Shown here in pieces: positions 28,097 through 38,900 of a stretch of DNA of 64,000 nt. The notes under the pieces were generated by a model. The model saw nothing but the letters and a program-made list of their open reading frames with translations. It had not been told where the DNA came from and searched no databases. Numbering within the stretch: the first letter of the stretch is position 1; each line of letters starts with the position of its first letter. The position numbers and the translations under genes were made by a program. Source of the stretch: Lachnospiraceae bacterium (lineage in GTDB: Bacteria > Bacillota > Clostridia > Lachnospirales > Lachnospiraceae); NCBI GenBank assembly GCA_016282745.1, contig JAEELL010000106.1, forward strand, positions 46,450-110,449. Direction: 5' to 3'.

Positions 28097-31000
28097 ATGA
28101 AGAATAACGAAATATTAGTGTCAGTAAGATTTAATAAAGACGATAAGGTAAGAGATATGTTTTTCCTTGTAATCAAGGACATATCTCTAAAGTCATTTAT
28201 TGAAGGCGTTTATTATGGCCTTAAAAAACATTCAAAATCTAATGAAGGAAATGTCCAACTTAGTACCGATGAATGTTTTAAATTGTTTGAAGAATACATA
28301 AAAACCCATAGAAAAATAGCCGTTTTGTATAATTCAAACGGGAAACATGGAGTGATTGATTTTTCTGAAATCATAGCTGAGGAAGAAGGAAAACAAACAC
28401 ACTATTATGATATGACACTTAATGAACTGGGAATAGTTACATCAAGTTGTCTTTATATCACAAATAAAGAGAGATTTAGTGAAGAGTCATTGTTCAAGAC
28501 ATCCAGCAGTTACATTATTGATGAAAAAGATTCTTTGGAATACAACATCAGTACAAGACGACTAAATGTTATTGAACCATCAATTATCGATATTATTCCT
28601 CCTAATGATATGCCGGCAAGTAATAAGAGTTCCATTTGGGATGTTATTATTCCTATGGCGATTTCGCTTGTGGGAATGAGTGGAATACGTTTTGTCACAT
28701 CAATGATGTCAAGTAATTCAATGATGAACGATACAATGATGATAATGACATTGGCGATGCCTTTGGTTTCAGGTGTAACATCCTTCTATAATTACAACAA
28801 GCAGAAGAGAGAACACAAAACCAGTGTTGCTGAATGGAAATCAAATTATGAGAATTATATTTCAAGAGTTTTAAAAACGATAGGTGAGTGGCAGGAAAAT
28901 GACATTACATATTTGAACAGTGTTTATCCTGAGATGAATAAACTCTTTTCTAATGCAGCGGAAATAGACAGTGCTATTTTTTCAAGATCACAAAATGACA
29001 ATGACTTTATGATGGTTACTCTTGGAAAATCAAACGAAGTTAAGCCACTGTTTGAGATAAAGGCAGAGAAGAAAGATAATATTTTCTATGATATTTACTA
29101 CAAATTAAAAAAGGGTGATAACGGAGAACTTGGAATAGAGATTACGTTACCTAATACAAAAAAGAAGAAAAAAGAGACCAGAACTGCTGAGCAGATAAGT
29201 GAAGATAACAGAAATAAATTTTTACTTACAGACCTTGCATATAACTTTGCGAACAAGGGTCTGGATGGTGATGAAGTTGTAGGATTTAATTATCTTAGAA
29301 GCCAGAGGAAAGATAAGGATGGAAATCCAAAGCAACCCCCATTGTTGTTAAATTTGAAAACATGTGGTGTGCTTGGAGTTATTTCTGATGACAACAAAAT
29401 GTCTCAAAACTTTATTAGGCATCTGGTATTTGAATTGGCATATTATCATTCACCTGAAGATTTACAGATGGTATTTTTCTTTGACAATGAAGATGATGTC
29501 AATATTCAGAATGATATGATTAAGAACTACAAATTCCTTCCTCATACAAACGAATTGTTTGATGGCATGTCACAGTTTGTTTTTAATAAGGAAAGCTCAG
29601 GACAGGTATTTGGTAAACTGCTTAGCATAATGAATGAGAGAAAGCGTGAAGGAAAAGGCAGTGAAGATGGCGGAGATGAACAGGAAGAACAAAAGTTTAC
29701 ACAGATTGTGTGTATAGTATTCTATGATTACGATATTAAGGAGACAGGTTTCTCCAAATATCTTCCTGAAGCGCCTAAGGAGGGAGAGGCATATCAGAAT
29801 AAATTTGGCTTGACATTTATATTTATTCAGAAACATAAAGATATGCTTCCAAAATATTGTGGAAGTATTATTAACTTAGATAGTTCAATCAAGAAGAATA
29901 GACGTCTCAGCATGAGATATAACGTGTTGAGCCGTGAGCAGTTAAATGCTCTCAGTGAGGACAGCAACAAGAAAGATGGAGCTGCCAGCACAGACAGTCT
30001 TATTGAGTATAAACATTTTGAAAATGACTATATATTCGAGGGAGCGTCAAAATATGACGAGGCTTTTGAAAAAGCATTCAAGCAGTTAAGTGCTATTTAC
30101 TATACAAGAATTGCTGAAAACGGAAAAGTTCCTTCGATGGTAACCCTGTTTGAATTGTATGGATATAATTCGAGTATGGTTGCTAATAATGAGATTATCT
30201 CAGAGATTAAAGACAACTGGCAGAACGTTGGAAAGAACGATGTAACAAGGAACATGAAAATTCCAATGGGAAAGAATGAGCATGGAGTGGTATTTTTGGA
30301 TTTGCATGAAAAAGCAGACGGACCACATATGCTTGAGGCCGGTACAACAGGTTCAGGAAAATCAGAAACTATTATCACGTATCTGATAGGTCTGTGTATG
30401 AAATATTCACCAATGGACTTAAATATTATGCTTGTAGATATGAAAGGTGGAGGTTTTTCAGACAGATTAGGAGATTTACCTCATTGTGTAGGTGCTGTTA
30501 CTAATACAACAGGAGAAAGTGAAGGTATTTCAGCAGTATATATGCTTAAGCGTTTCTTAGAGTCCCTTAATGCGGAAATCAAGAAAAGAATGTTGATTCT
30601 GTCTGAACTCGGTGTTGATAACTGTGATGCTTATATCAGAGCATCCCGTATCATTAAGCGGATCAAAGCGATAGAAAATGATCCGATTAAGAACTCAGAA
30701 AAAGAAGAGTTAATTAATAAAATAAAAAACAATAAATTGCAGATGGAAGCTCTTGAGAAGGATATTTCGGAACTGAAACCTTTATCACATTTAGTTTTGG
30801 TAGTTGATGAGTTTACAGAATTAAAGAGATTCTCTTCTGAATCAAATGATATAGACTTTATCGCAGAGATTACAACTATTGCCCGAGTAGGTAGAACATT
30901 GGGACTTCATATTATCTTAATATCACAGAATATTGAAGGTGCAATCACTGATGATATCCGAGTAAACTCTAAATCAAAAATCTGTCTGAAAGTTGCAACT

Positions 31001-31399
31001 AAGCAGGCATCAAAAGAAATGCTTGGAACTCCTGACGCTGCGGCAGCTACTATGCCCGGTAACGGTAGAGCATACTTGCTTGTTGGAACAGGTAGCAGAT
31101 ATGAGTATTTCCAGTCTGCTTACACAGGCGCAAATAAGAACTTGGACATTGAATTACCGGTAAATATGTCATACGTTCCTAACAGTGGAGGGGTTGACAG
31201 TGATTATTATCTGTCTTCAAAAGATAACAAGATAATAGAAATGAAAAATAAGAGTGTTAGTGAATATGACACTCAGTTGAAGTATATTGTTGATGTTATA
31301 AAAGAATTAGGACAGGAGTTTGAAAATCCTGTAAAGATTTTCAGAGATCCGTTGAGAGCAGTAATGTCGGATGATACACCATGGGAGGGAGTAGAATAA
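28097..31399 (+). CDS. essC: T7SS ATPase EssC, N-terminal part with first FtsK/SpoIIIE domain
   Basis: An 1100-residue membrane ATPase. Residues 1-125 resemble a YukD/EsaB ubiquitin-like fold (ILVSVRFNKDD start, YYDMTLNELGIVTSSCLYI end), where Staphylococcus EssC has FHA domains. Two TM helices lie near 178-199 and 209-228. The first FtsK/SpoIIIE ATPase domain has Walker A G749-TTGSGKS-756 and Walker B LVLVVDE (D904, E905), plus ILISQN and a GRAYLLVG end. This domain is the driving motor in EssC/EccC proteins. The remaining ATPase domains are in the next gene, which starts in a one-base TAATG overlap. It starts at the codon right after the stop of the acidic repeat gene. Confidence 0.9.
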   Translation: MKNNEILVSVRFNKDDKVRDMFFLVIKDISLKSFIEGVYYGLKKHSKSNEGNVQLSTDECFKLFEEYIKTHRKIAVLYNSNGKHGVIDFSEIIAEEEGKQTHYYDMTLNELGIVTSSCLYITNKERFSEESLFKTSSSYIIDEKDSLEYNISTRRLNVIEPSIIDIIPPNDMPASNKSSIWDVIIPMAISLVGMSGIRFVTSMMSSNSMMNDTMMIMTLAMPLVSGVTSFYNYNKQKREHKTSVAEWKSNYENYISRVLKTIGEWQENDITYLNSVYPEMNKLFSNAAEIDSAIFSRSQNDNDFMMVTLGKSNEVKPLFEIKAEKKDNIFYDIYYKLKKGDNGELGIEITLPNTKKKKKETRTAEQISEDNRNKFLLTDLAYNFANKGLDGDEVVGFNYLRSQRKDKDGNPKQPPLLLNLKTCGVLGVISDDNKMSQNFIRHLVFELAYYHSPEDLQMVFFFDNEDDVNIQNDMIKNYKFLPHTNELFDGMSQFVFNKESSGQVFGKLLSIMNERKREGKGSEDGGDEQEEQKFTQIVCIVFYDYDIKETGFSKYLPEAPKEGEAYQNKFGLTFIFIQKHKDMLPKYCGSIINLDSSIKKNRRLSMRYNVLSREQLNALSEDSNKKDGAASTDSLIEYKHFENDYIFEGASKYDEAFEKAFKQLSAIYYTRIAENGKVPSMVTLFELYGYNSSMVANNEIISEIKDNWQNVGKNDVTRNMKIPMGKNEHGVVFLDLHEKADGPHMLEAGTTGSGKSETIITYLIGLCMKYSPMDLNIMLVDMKGGGFSDRLGDLPHCVGAVTNTTGESEGISAVYMLKRFLESLNAEIKKRMLILSELGVDNCDAYIRASRIIKRIKAIENDPIKNSEKEELINKIKNNKLQMEALEKDISELKPLSHLVLVVDEFTELKRFSSESNDIDFIAEITTIARVGRTLGLHIILISQNIEGAITDDIRVNSKSKICLKVATKQASKEMLGTPDAAAATMPGNGRAYLLVGTGSRYEYFQSAYTGANKNLDIELPVNMSYVPNSGGVDSDYYLSSKDNKIIEMKNKSVSEYDTQLKYIVDVIKELGQEFENPVKIFRDPLRAVMSDDTPWEGVE

Positions 31400-33174
31400 T
31401 GTTAAAAAATATTATATGTACATTGGGACAATACGATATTCCGATTATTCAGATGCAACCACCATTTAGTGTTGATTTACTTGATTCGAATATTGCAGTT
31501 TTTGGCTCGTCAATGAATGGAAAAACTAATTTCCTACGTTTATTGATTAATATTTTACATAAGAAAATGGACGAGAAAAGTGAGCAGATATTTATATTAG
31601 ATTTTGGTGGTGCATTGGCAGGATACGAGAAGTATCCGCTGGTATCTGCATACTTTGACAATTCAAACGAAGAATACGTTAAAAGAATCTTCAAGATACT
31701 TGAAAATGTATTAAACGACAATATTAAGCAGTTAGACGGAAAAATATATAGAAATGCAACTGAGAATCAGCCGGTTCATACAACTTTTATTATTGATAAT
31801 CTCAATGCGTTTATCAATGAAGACAGATATTCTGCATATCATGAAAAGTTTGCCAGACTGTGCAGAGACGGTTCATCAAAAGGTATCTCGATTATTTTTA
31901 CAGCTACTGAATTAAAGGGAGTAAATCAGTATTTGTTATCATTCAAGCAAAAGGTCGCATTGAACATGCCTGTTGACACTTATACGGATATATTCTCATC
32001 AAAAGTTGAGATGGCCGGCAATGTTCCAGGAAGAGGATACGCAAACGTTACAGTAGCACCAAAAGGAGTTACCGGAACATTCCAGATGAACAATCCGTAT
32101 GAAGTTCAGTGCTATCTTGCAGATGACATAGATAATGAAGAAGCTGAATTCGTAAAAAAACTCAGAACAAAATATGAGTACATTAACAACGGTGAAACAG
32201 AGAGTAATCCATATGATGAAGAATATGGCAGACATGTATCGGTGAGATATAAAAAGTTTCCTCAGGAATTGCTTAGGTATGATTATGACAAGTTAAAGCA
32301 GTCTAATTTTGAGGGGAAAGAAATATCTCCAAATGAAGTTGAAGTAGGTTTGGATTATGTAAAATGTCAGCCGGTAACTGTTGATTTTAAAAAATCAAGA
32401 GTGCTTGCAATATATGGAAAAAAAGAATTCGGAAAGACTAATCTTTTATCAATGCTCTTAGAAGGCGTAACTGATCAGTTACCAAATGCAAGATATGTAT
32501 TCTTTGATGACGGAAGAAAACAGTTAGACATTTTCTATAGAAAGTACAAAGGGTTGGTTGACTGTATGATGATCGACCAGTTCAAAGAACAGGAGATAAC
32601 ATACAATCAGGGAGGTTATGAGAGCAGACCGTCCATCAGAAAAAAATTATCTCCAATACAACAGTTTTATATGTTGATTCACAATGAATATATGGACTTG
32701 AAAGCGAATTACATAGACTTGTTAGAGTCGGTGTATGGACGTGTATATGAAGAGGATATTCCGAGTGGTATAGGAAATGATTCATCCAGACCAACAGTAT
32801 TTATTATTCAAAGCAAATCAATATATTTAAATTCTAAAATCAATGCGGATTTCTTACACTATATTTTGCCGGAATTACTTGATGTGGCAGAGGATAGAAA
32901 CTATATATTTATCTTCTCTGATGTACAGAAAATTACAGATACTGAAGTAAGTTCAATATTTAACAGCACGTTGAAATCAATATTTGTATTGGATAATATC
33001 GCTGAATTTGCAAGTGAGAGAGGAAGCAGAACAGTATTTGGCGATATGGATATAAAAGGGTTGAAAGAAGAGTTTGCTCAATGTGAAAAAGGTGATGGAT
33101 ATTACTATGATGTTGAAGCCGATTCTTTAATAAAATTGAAATTTATCAAGAATGATTTGGAGGAGGAAGCGTAA
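31399..33174 (+). CDS. T7SS ATPase EssC, C-terminal part with two further ATPase domains
   Basis: A 591-residue soluble protein with two FtsK-like domains matching D2 and D3 of EssC. D2 has Walker A G36-SSMNGKT, HTTFIIDNLNAF and SIIFTATE. D3 has G340-KKEFGKT and a VFFDDGRKQLD strand; its Walker B is weak (RNYIFIFSDVQ). In EssC these domains bind substrate signals and control the motor. The ATG at 31399 sits in TAATG with GGGAGGGAG eight bases upstream; the longer ORF from 31381 is not used. The split separates the motor from the substrate-binding domains, as in actinobacterial EccCa/EccCb. Confidence 0.88.
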   Translation: MLKNIICTLGQYDIPIIQMQPPFSVDLLDSNIAVFGSSMNGKTNFLRLLINILHKKMDEKSEQIFILDFGGALAGYEKYPLVSAYFDNSNEEYVKRIFKILENVLNDNIKQLDGKIYRNATENQPVHTTFIIDNLNAFINEDRYSAYHEKFARLCRDGSSKGISIIFTATELKGVNQYLLSFKQKVALNMPVDTYTDIFSSKVEMAGNVPGRGYANVTVAPKGVTGTFQMNNPYEVQCYLADDIDNEEAEFVKKLRTKYEYINNGETESNPYDEEYGRHVSVRYKKFPQELLRYDYDKLKQSNFEGKEISPNEVEVGLDYVKCQPVTVDFKKSRVLAIYGKKEFGKTNLLSMLLEGVTDQLPNARYVFFDDGRKQLDIFYRKYKGLVDCMMIDQFKEQEITYNQGGYESRPSIRKKLSPIQQFYMLIHNEYMDLKANYIDLLESVYGRVYEEDIPSGIGNDSSRPTVFIIQSKSIYLNSKINADFLHYILPELLDVAEDRNYIFIFSDVQKITDTEVSSIFNSTLKSIFVLDNIAEFASERGSRTVFGDMDIKGLKEEFAQCEKGDGYYYDVEADSLIKLKFIKNDLEEEA

Positions 33175-33175
33175 T

Positions 33176-33499
33176 ATGGCAGATTCTAAATTTGTTTCAG
33201 TAGACACATCCAAAATTACGAAATTTAAGAATGACAGCAAGGATGCAATAAAAGAATTCAAGGAGATAAAGAAGGAATTCAAAAGAATTAATAAAGAACT
33301 TCTTGCAGCCTGGGAAGGTGAAGGTGCTGAGGCTTATAAGTTTGAGACAGATAATATTTTAGAAAAAATCAAAAGTGTGGATGACGTACTTGACGCAATT
33401 AATAATGGAGCTGTAAGTGAAATCAGACAGAGTTATAGTGACATGGATGATGAAATGGGTGAATACAACAAAAATCCATATCCGGAGGAGGACAATTAA
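33176..33499 (+). CDS. WXG100 family protein
   Basis: A 107-residue two-helix protein with a true W-E-G turn (LLAAWEGEGAEAYKF), charged helices either side, and an acidic C-terminus. Start ATG 33176 follows GGAGGAGG and lies one base after the EssC2 stop. The ORF from 33152 runs into the upstream gene and is rejected. It is the clearest ESAT-6-like protein of the locus and probably a secreted substrate, or the regulator that binds the third ATPase domain of EssC. Confidence 0.85.
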   Translation: MADSKFVSVDTSKITKFKNDSKDAIKEFKEIKKEFKRINKELLAAWEGEGAEAYKFETDNILEKIKSVDDVLDAINNGAVSEIRQSYSDMDDEMGEYNKNPYPEEDN

Positions 33500-33501
33500 A
33501 T

Positions 33502-33648
33502 ATGCCAAGTATTACAGATGCTGAATTCGTTAAAAATGGTGACAATAAAGAGTATGATAAATGTGAAATCAAGATAGAAAAGGTTCAGGAAAATGATCCA
33601 GGCACAATATATAATTTATTGTTTTCTGAATTGGATAAGATTAAGTAG
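33502..33648 (+). CDS. Small protein (48 residues) of the T7SS operon
   Basis: A 48-codon frame with GGAGGAG at 33484-33490 and ATG at 33502, two bases after the WXG100 stop, and followed 11 bases later by the kinase gene. The product (MPSITDAEFVKNGDNKEYDK..., ending FSELDKIK) is acidic and soluble. I do not recognise it. Tight spacing on both sides and a good ribosome binding site support it as a real gene. Confidence 0.6.
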   Translation: MPSITDAEFVKNGDNKEYDKCEIKIEKVQENDPGTIYNLLFSELDKIK

Positions 33649-33659
33649 GTAGTTATAAA

Positions 33660-35609
33660 ATGAATGTTAATGAAATAATAGGTTCTGATTTTATCTATAA
33701 GGTGGACACATCTTATGGATTAAGTCAGGACGGTTATATAGCAACCGGAACGGAAAGTATTGTATATAAAGGCTTGAAGATTTCAAAAGATGGTAATATA
33801 TCATTGTCGTGTGTACTCAAATTTAAATACAAAAAAGTAAGAATGAGTAGTACAAAAAAGGACAATGATTTTGAAACAATAGATGTGTTAAGCCGTTTCA
33901 AAGAAAATGATCTGGAGATATTTGACAGATTACAGAATTGCCGTTCTGTAGTAAGGATATATGATGTAATAGAAGATTTGGGAGATTTTTCATTGTTAGA
34001 CAGACATGTTGCTGATGGAAGAGAACCATTGTTGATTGACAGTGAAAAATTTTTCTGTGTAGTAGAAGAATTTGTTGACGGTTGGTCTTTAGAGGAATAT
34101 TGCCGAGATGAATATTGGCAATTGACACAGACAAAGGAATTGCAATATGGAATAAAACAGAAGATAGGATTCCACGATTTCCCACAAAATATACAAAATG
34201 ATATGCTGGAAAGTTACAAAAATGATTACACAGGAATAATAAGATATCAGAATGAAATATATAATTTTATGATTAACCTCTGTGAAATCATGGAGTATGT
34301 TACTGAGAAGAACAGAATTCTTCACTTGGATATAAAGCCTGACAATATCATGGTAACAAGATATGGAAAACAGCTGATTCTGATTGATTTTGGCCGTGCC
34401 TCTTATCTCAACGAAGAAGATTATGTAGAGAATAGGCTGGGGGCAGCTGATTATAACAGTGAAGAGTTAATTGAGAGAATGTTCCAGTATGGTACACTCG
34501 GATATTCTGCACCGGAAAATTACGTGGAAGCGTTAAATGGTTCGAATTTTCCTTTTGAAGATTCAGAACTGAAACGAGGAAAGATGACAATCGAGAGTGA
34601 TATTTTTTCTTTTGGCGCGACATTTTGGGAATGTTTAAATATCTTTGAGTTATATACAAAAAGCCGTGAATTTGCAAAAGACAAAGGCGAAGGTGGCTCG
34701 TATGATTTCTACAGAAAGAAAATGTTAAATGACGATTTGTATTTTGACAGAGATTTATCATTTACATCTTCTCACTATCATGTTGCATTGGAAAACATAC
34801 TAAAGAAATGTACCAAGGCAAGAAAAGGAAACTATTTGGATAAGAAGAATCCGGAATATTATCATTCATATAGTGAATTGAAGGAAGATATAGAAATTGC
34901 ACGTGATTCATCACCAGCAATTGTTAAGACAGAAAATACAAAAGTGCGTAATACATTTGGAGTAATTGGTGTTGTGTTAGGCTTTATTGGGATACTGACA
35001 GTATTTTCAATGGTGCTTGGTATTTCGCTTAATTATCTGTCACAAAAGAAATGGAATGCGTTAGTAAATAATTATAATGCAACCCAGATAGAAAAATTAG
35101 GAAAGACAGCAAATGATCTCATGTCATCAACACCTAGTGGTGGAAAAGGCAGGGTATATGAAAATACAGTGGAATTTCTGATGAAAAATGATGGAGTAAT
35201 AGACTCAGCAGAAGCGAAGATACTGGTAGATTTGTTAGAACAAATTGAAAGTAAAGAATCGCTGACTAAGTATATTAACCAGTTAATCCAAAATGCAGAT
35301 GACAGGCGATATGGAGACATATCTACAGAAATAGTCAGATTAGAGCCGGGAGATAACTGTATAGGATACAATATAGCTGCGGCAATATATAATGTCGAGG
35401 TAAATGGAAACAAACAAAAAAATACAAAGAATATTATCAATTCCTATGAAGTATTGAATAAATATAAAGATAATAATGATTTCAAATCTATTGTTATCAG
35501 ATTAAAAAATACTTTGGATCATGATGATATTATAGGGATTATTTCAAATGAAATTGGGGTATCCCGAAGTGAACTGAGATTGTTGTTTGACGGCATTGAA
35601 ACGAGGTGA
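33660..35609 (+). CDS. Membrane Ser/Thr kinase with EssB-like layout
   Basis: A 649-residue protein. Residues about 10-400 form a Hanks-type kinase: a loop-like ATGTESIVYKG, catalytic H222-L-D224-I-K226-P-D-N229, and D243-F-G. Unlike the EssB pseudokinase these catalytic residues are intact. One TM spans about 433-458. The outer part (about 460-649) is helical, with no PASTA repeats. Cytoplasmic kinase fold, single TM and outer helical domain is the layout of EssB/YukC, the core T7SS membrane protein, and the gene lies among EssC and WXG100 genes. I infer an EssB equivalent that may also phosphorylate T7SS proteins. Start ATG 33660. Confidence 0.8.
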   Translation: MNVNEIIGSDFIYKVDTSYGLSQDGYIATGTESIVYKGLKISKDGNISLSCVLKFKYKKVRMSSTKKDNDFETIDVLSRFKENDLEIFDRLQNCRSVVRIYDVIEDLGDFSLLDRHVADGREPLLIDSEKFFCVVEEFVDGWSLEEYCRDEYWQLTQTKELQYGIKQKIGFHDFPQNIQNDMLESYKNDYTGIIRYQNEIYNFMINLCEIMEYVTEKNRILHLDIKPDNIMVTRYGKQLILIDFGRASYLNEEDYVENRLGAADYNSEELIERMFQYGTLGYSAPENYVEALNGSNFPFEDSELKRGKMTIESDIFSFGATFWECLNIFELYTKSREFAKDKGEGGSYDFYRKKMLNDDLYFDRDLSFTSSHYHVALENILKKCTKARKGNYLDKKNPEYYHSYSELKEDIEIARDSSPAIVKTENTKVRNTFGVIGVVLGFIGILTVFSMVLGISLNYLSQKKWNALVNNYNATQIEKLGKTANDLMSSTPSGGKGRVYENTVEFLMKNDGVIDSAEAKILVDLLEQIESKESLTKYINQLIQNADDRRYGDISTEIVRLEPGDNCIGYNIAAAIYNVEVNGNKQKNTKNIINSYEVLNKYKDNNDFKSIVIRLKNTLDHDDIIGIISNEIGVSRSELRLLFDGIETR

Positions 35610-35613
35610 TTCA

Positions 35614-35964
35614 ATGAGCAAATGGAAAAAGTTATTAAAAAAGATATGGAATGATGAGACTAAAAAATTGCTTCGATATGCTTGGAAACCTGCAAAGATA
35701 ACTTTTGTATTAGGTATCGGAGTATTGTTTCTCATATTTTTAATATTGGTGATATCAGGCAATTTTGAAAGCTTTATGGTATCAACAGATTTGAAATATA
35801 ATTCGCCGATAATTAAATGGATGTTTGCCATTTGTTTTATTGGAGAGGTAATATTGCTGATATATGGAATAAGTTTGTGTTTGTACAAATATCACAGGCC
35901 TAAGCATAAAAGTGGAAAAAAAGATGATGTCAAAAAGACTATTTCATCTGTAATTAATGAATAA
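35614..35964 (+). CDS. Two-TM membrane protein of the T7SS locus
   Basis: A 116-residue protein starting at ATG 35614 with GAGGTGA overlapping the kinase stop. It has a basic N-terminus, TM1 near 30-52, a short outer loop and TM2 near 67-92, and a basic C-terminal tail. Small membrane proteins such as EssA occur in T7SSb, but no sequence match is visible. The tight link to the kinase gene suggests the two work together. Confidence 0.65.
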   Translation: MSKWKKLLKKIWNDETKKLLRYAWKPAKITFVLGIGVLFLIFLILVISGNFESFMVSTDLKYNSPIIKWMFAICFIGEVILLIYGISLCLYKYHRPKHKSGKKDDVKKTISSVINE

Positions 35965-35991
35965 CAACAGATAATTTGTAGGAGAGAAATA

Positions 35992-38900
35992 ATGAGGAAG
36001 ATAAGAAGTTTTTTGGCTGCTATCATGGTGGTGACCGTAGCATGTAACACATTATATATTTCAGCAGCCAATACTGGAAATATTACGAATCGGACAGAAA
36101 CTGAAGAAATAACTACAGAAAAACCAGTAGAAGTTGTAGAAAAGACAACGGATGGTGACGACGATTATATAGATACAGATATGTCGAATATTGCAGATGA
36201 TATTTTAGACGAATATGAAGAAAAAGGAATTTATCTTGCAAGAACTGTTATTGAATATGCAAATAATAACGGAGTAATAAACATAACAGAGGAGGGAGCA
36301 TATGTAAATAAGGATATAATTATTACAGCATATGTTATTGAAATAAAAGATGAAAATGCAGTATCTGATATCTCAAGTGTTTCAAAAATCGCATTAGTAA
36401 GTGGAGATAAACAAAGCGATGGTAATAATGATAACGAAGAACTGCCAACAGAAAGTGAAGATATTGTTTGGGCAGAGGCGAAAGCAAATTTCGTTAAATC
36501 TGATGTAAGTAAAGCGGTTTATTATGCTCAGTTTAAGGTGAAATGTCCAGCCAATGATATTCAGTCTTATGCTGTTGCAGTTAGTGATGACGAACAAAGA
36601 ATTATGAAATCTCCTATTAAATTGAAGTTTTATGTTGATGAAAATAAAGTTCAATCAACGGACACTATTATCTTTGATGCCGAAGCACCTAGAGTTACAA
36701 ATGCAAAACTTACCTATAATAACACGGATAAGATGATAGAGATTTCAGCTCAAATTAGTGATATAGGTACAGGGATAAAGGAAATATGGTATGGTACGTC
36801 AGAGGCACAACTATTTAAGTATGGACAAAATCATAAGAAAGATTATTTTGAAAACGGTGAGAAAAAAGAAGATGAGAATAGTGATTTTGAGATTATTCAT
36901 ACTAAAGGTGAAATAATTCAATTTGATGTATGGAAAGATTATTTAATAGATGATCCTATTATTTATGACTTTTATATTAAAGTAAAAGATAACATGAACA
37001 ATGAGATGACAATCTCAACCTACGATAATGGTATTATGATGATTGGAGGAAAAGATACTAAAGCGCCAATTATTGATAATATAAAGATTACGCACAACAG
37101 ACAACCAGCTAACGTTAATGGGAATGCCGAAGAGACCACTACACAAGAAGCTCCATTTGAAATATCTACTGATAAAACAGCAATGTACTTTAATGAACGA
37201 TTTAAGATTATAATTTACGCAAAGGATGAAGCAGAGGATAATAATCATATATCGGGTATAGGTGAAGTATGTCTAATGGATGGAAAGGATAAGAAAGTTA
37301 CCTCTACCAACACAATAGTAAAAACTGAAAATGGATGGAATGTATACGAGATTTATTGTCAAGCAAATTTTGGCGTAGATGACTTTATTATTTCAGTTAC
37401 CGATAATGGAGGTGTTGCTTGTACAAAAGAAATATCAGAATATAAGTATAAAGAGGAAAATAAAACAACTAAGTCTTATAAACAATCAGCATACTACGAA
37501 ACTGAAAGCCCGGCGATTTATGTTGATTATTCTGGGGCGTCAAATTATGAAAACAAGTCTGCAAATGAACCATATTGGTATAATATAGAGTCAGAAAACC
37601 TTAAAATAGTAGCAGAGGAAGAAACAGCAAAATATACACCTAGTGGTCTTAGGAGTACAAGTATTTCGGAAATTAAAAACACAACTAATGCAAACGGCGA
37701 AATTGAAACAACGTTAGAACCAGTCAGTCATATGGAGGAACCAACTGATAAGACAATATTACATGAGTTTGCAATTGATACAAAGGAATTAACAGATGGT
37801 ATGCATAACTACATAGTTTACGCGGAAGATAGATGTGGAAATAAATCACAAAAAGAGTTTTCTATTGGTGTAGATCATACGATACCTACTGTAACATATG
37901 AGATGGTGAGTCCGAATAAAAAAGAAATAGACGGTGAAGTTTGGTTTGATATTGAAGATACGATTATAATGAAGGCACACTTAGAATCTCAGATATCAGA
38001 AGTGGACGAAGTTGAATTGACGGTTAATGGAATACCGTATGCATTTAATCTAGTAAAATCAGCAGAGGGCGAGATAGAAGAGCCATTAAAGAAGTGCATT
38101 GAGTTTGAAATTCCAGCAGATAAATGTGATAAAAAGTATCAAACGATTGAAATTGTATGCAAATGTACTACGGAATCGGGAAATACCAGCGAAGAAACAA
38201 AGTATTTATGCCATATTGATAAAGAAATTCCTAAGGTAGAATATATTTATGCAACCAAAGAAAATACGAATATTATCGGTAAAATTATTAATTTTATTAA
38301 TACAGGTACTTTTTCAAATGATACAGTAAACATTTATGCAAGAGTATCTGACCCTAAGTTTGATAGTGGAGTTGGAAAGGTTACAATTAAATACAACAAA
38401 GGCGGGGAGACTATTACCGAAGACATGGCTACTTATATTAGTAATAATGAAAATGAATCATATTTTATTTATCAAATCATCAATGACGGGACTGTGTTTG
38501 ATAGTGATATTGAAATTGTAGTATATGACAAATTGGAAAAGTATAGTTTGGAAATCCCGGTAATTGTAGGTAAACTTGAAGAATTAGGGAAGACCGGTAA
38601 TGACCACTTGATGATAGAGATGGTTAAACCGTTAATTAGTATTGATCTTCCGAAGAGTGATGGTGTAGATAGGACGGATAATAAAATTTGGTATAGAGCA
38701 AACAAGGAAATAAAAGTAGTTGTCGAGGATGTTAATTCAGGAATTAGAGAAGTGGATATGGATATTAACGGAGTAGATATAACAAAGGATATTACTTCTA
38801 AAAATATCTTAAAAGCGGAATCTACTTCGAAGGCAGATAAAAACATTTTGACAGAAGAATATAATTTTACTACTGACTATTTAGAAGGGGTTGCTGGAGA

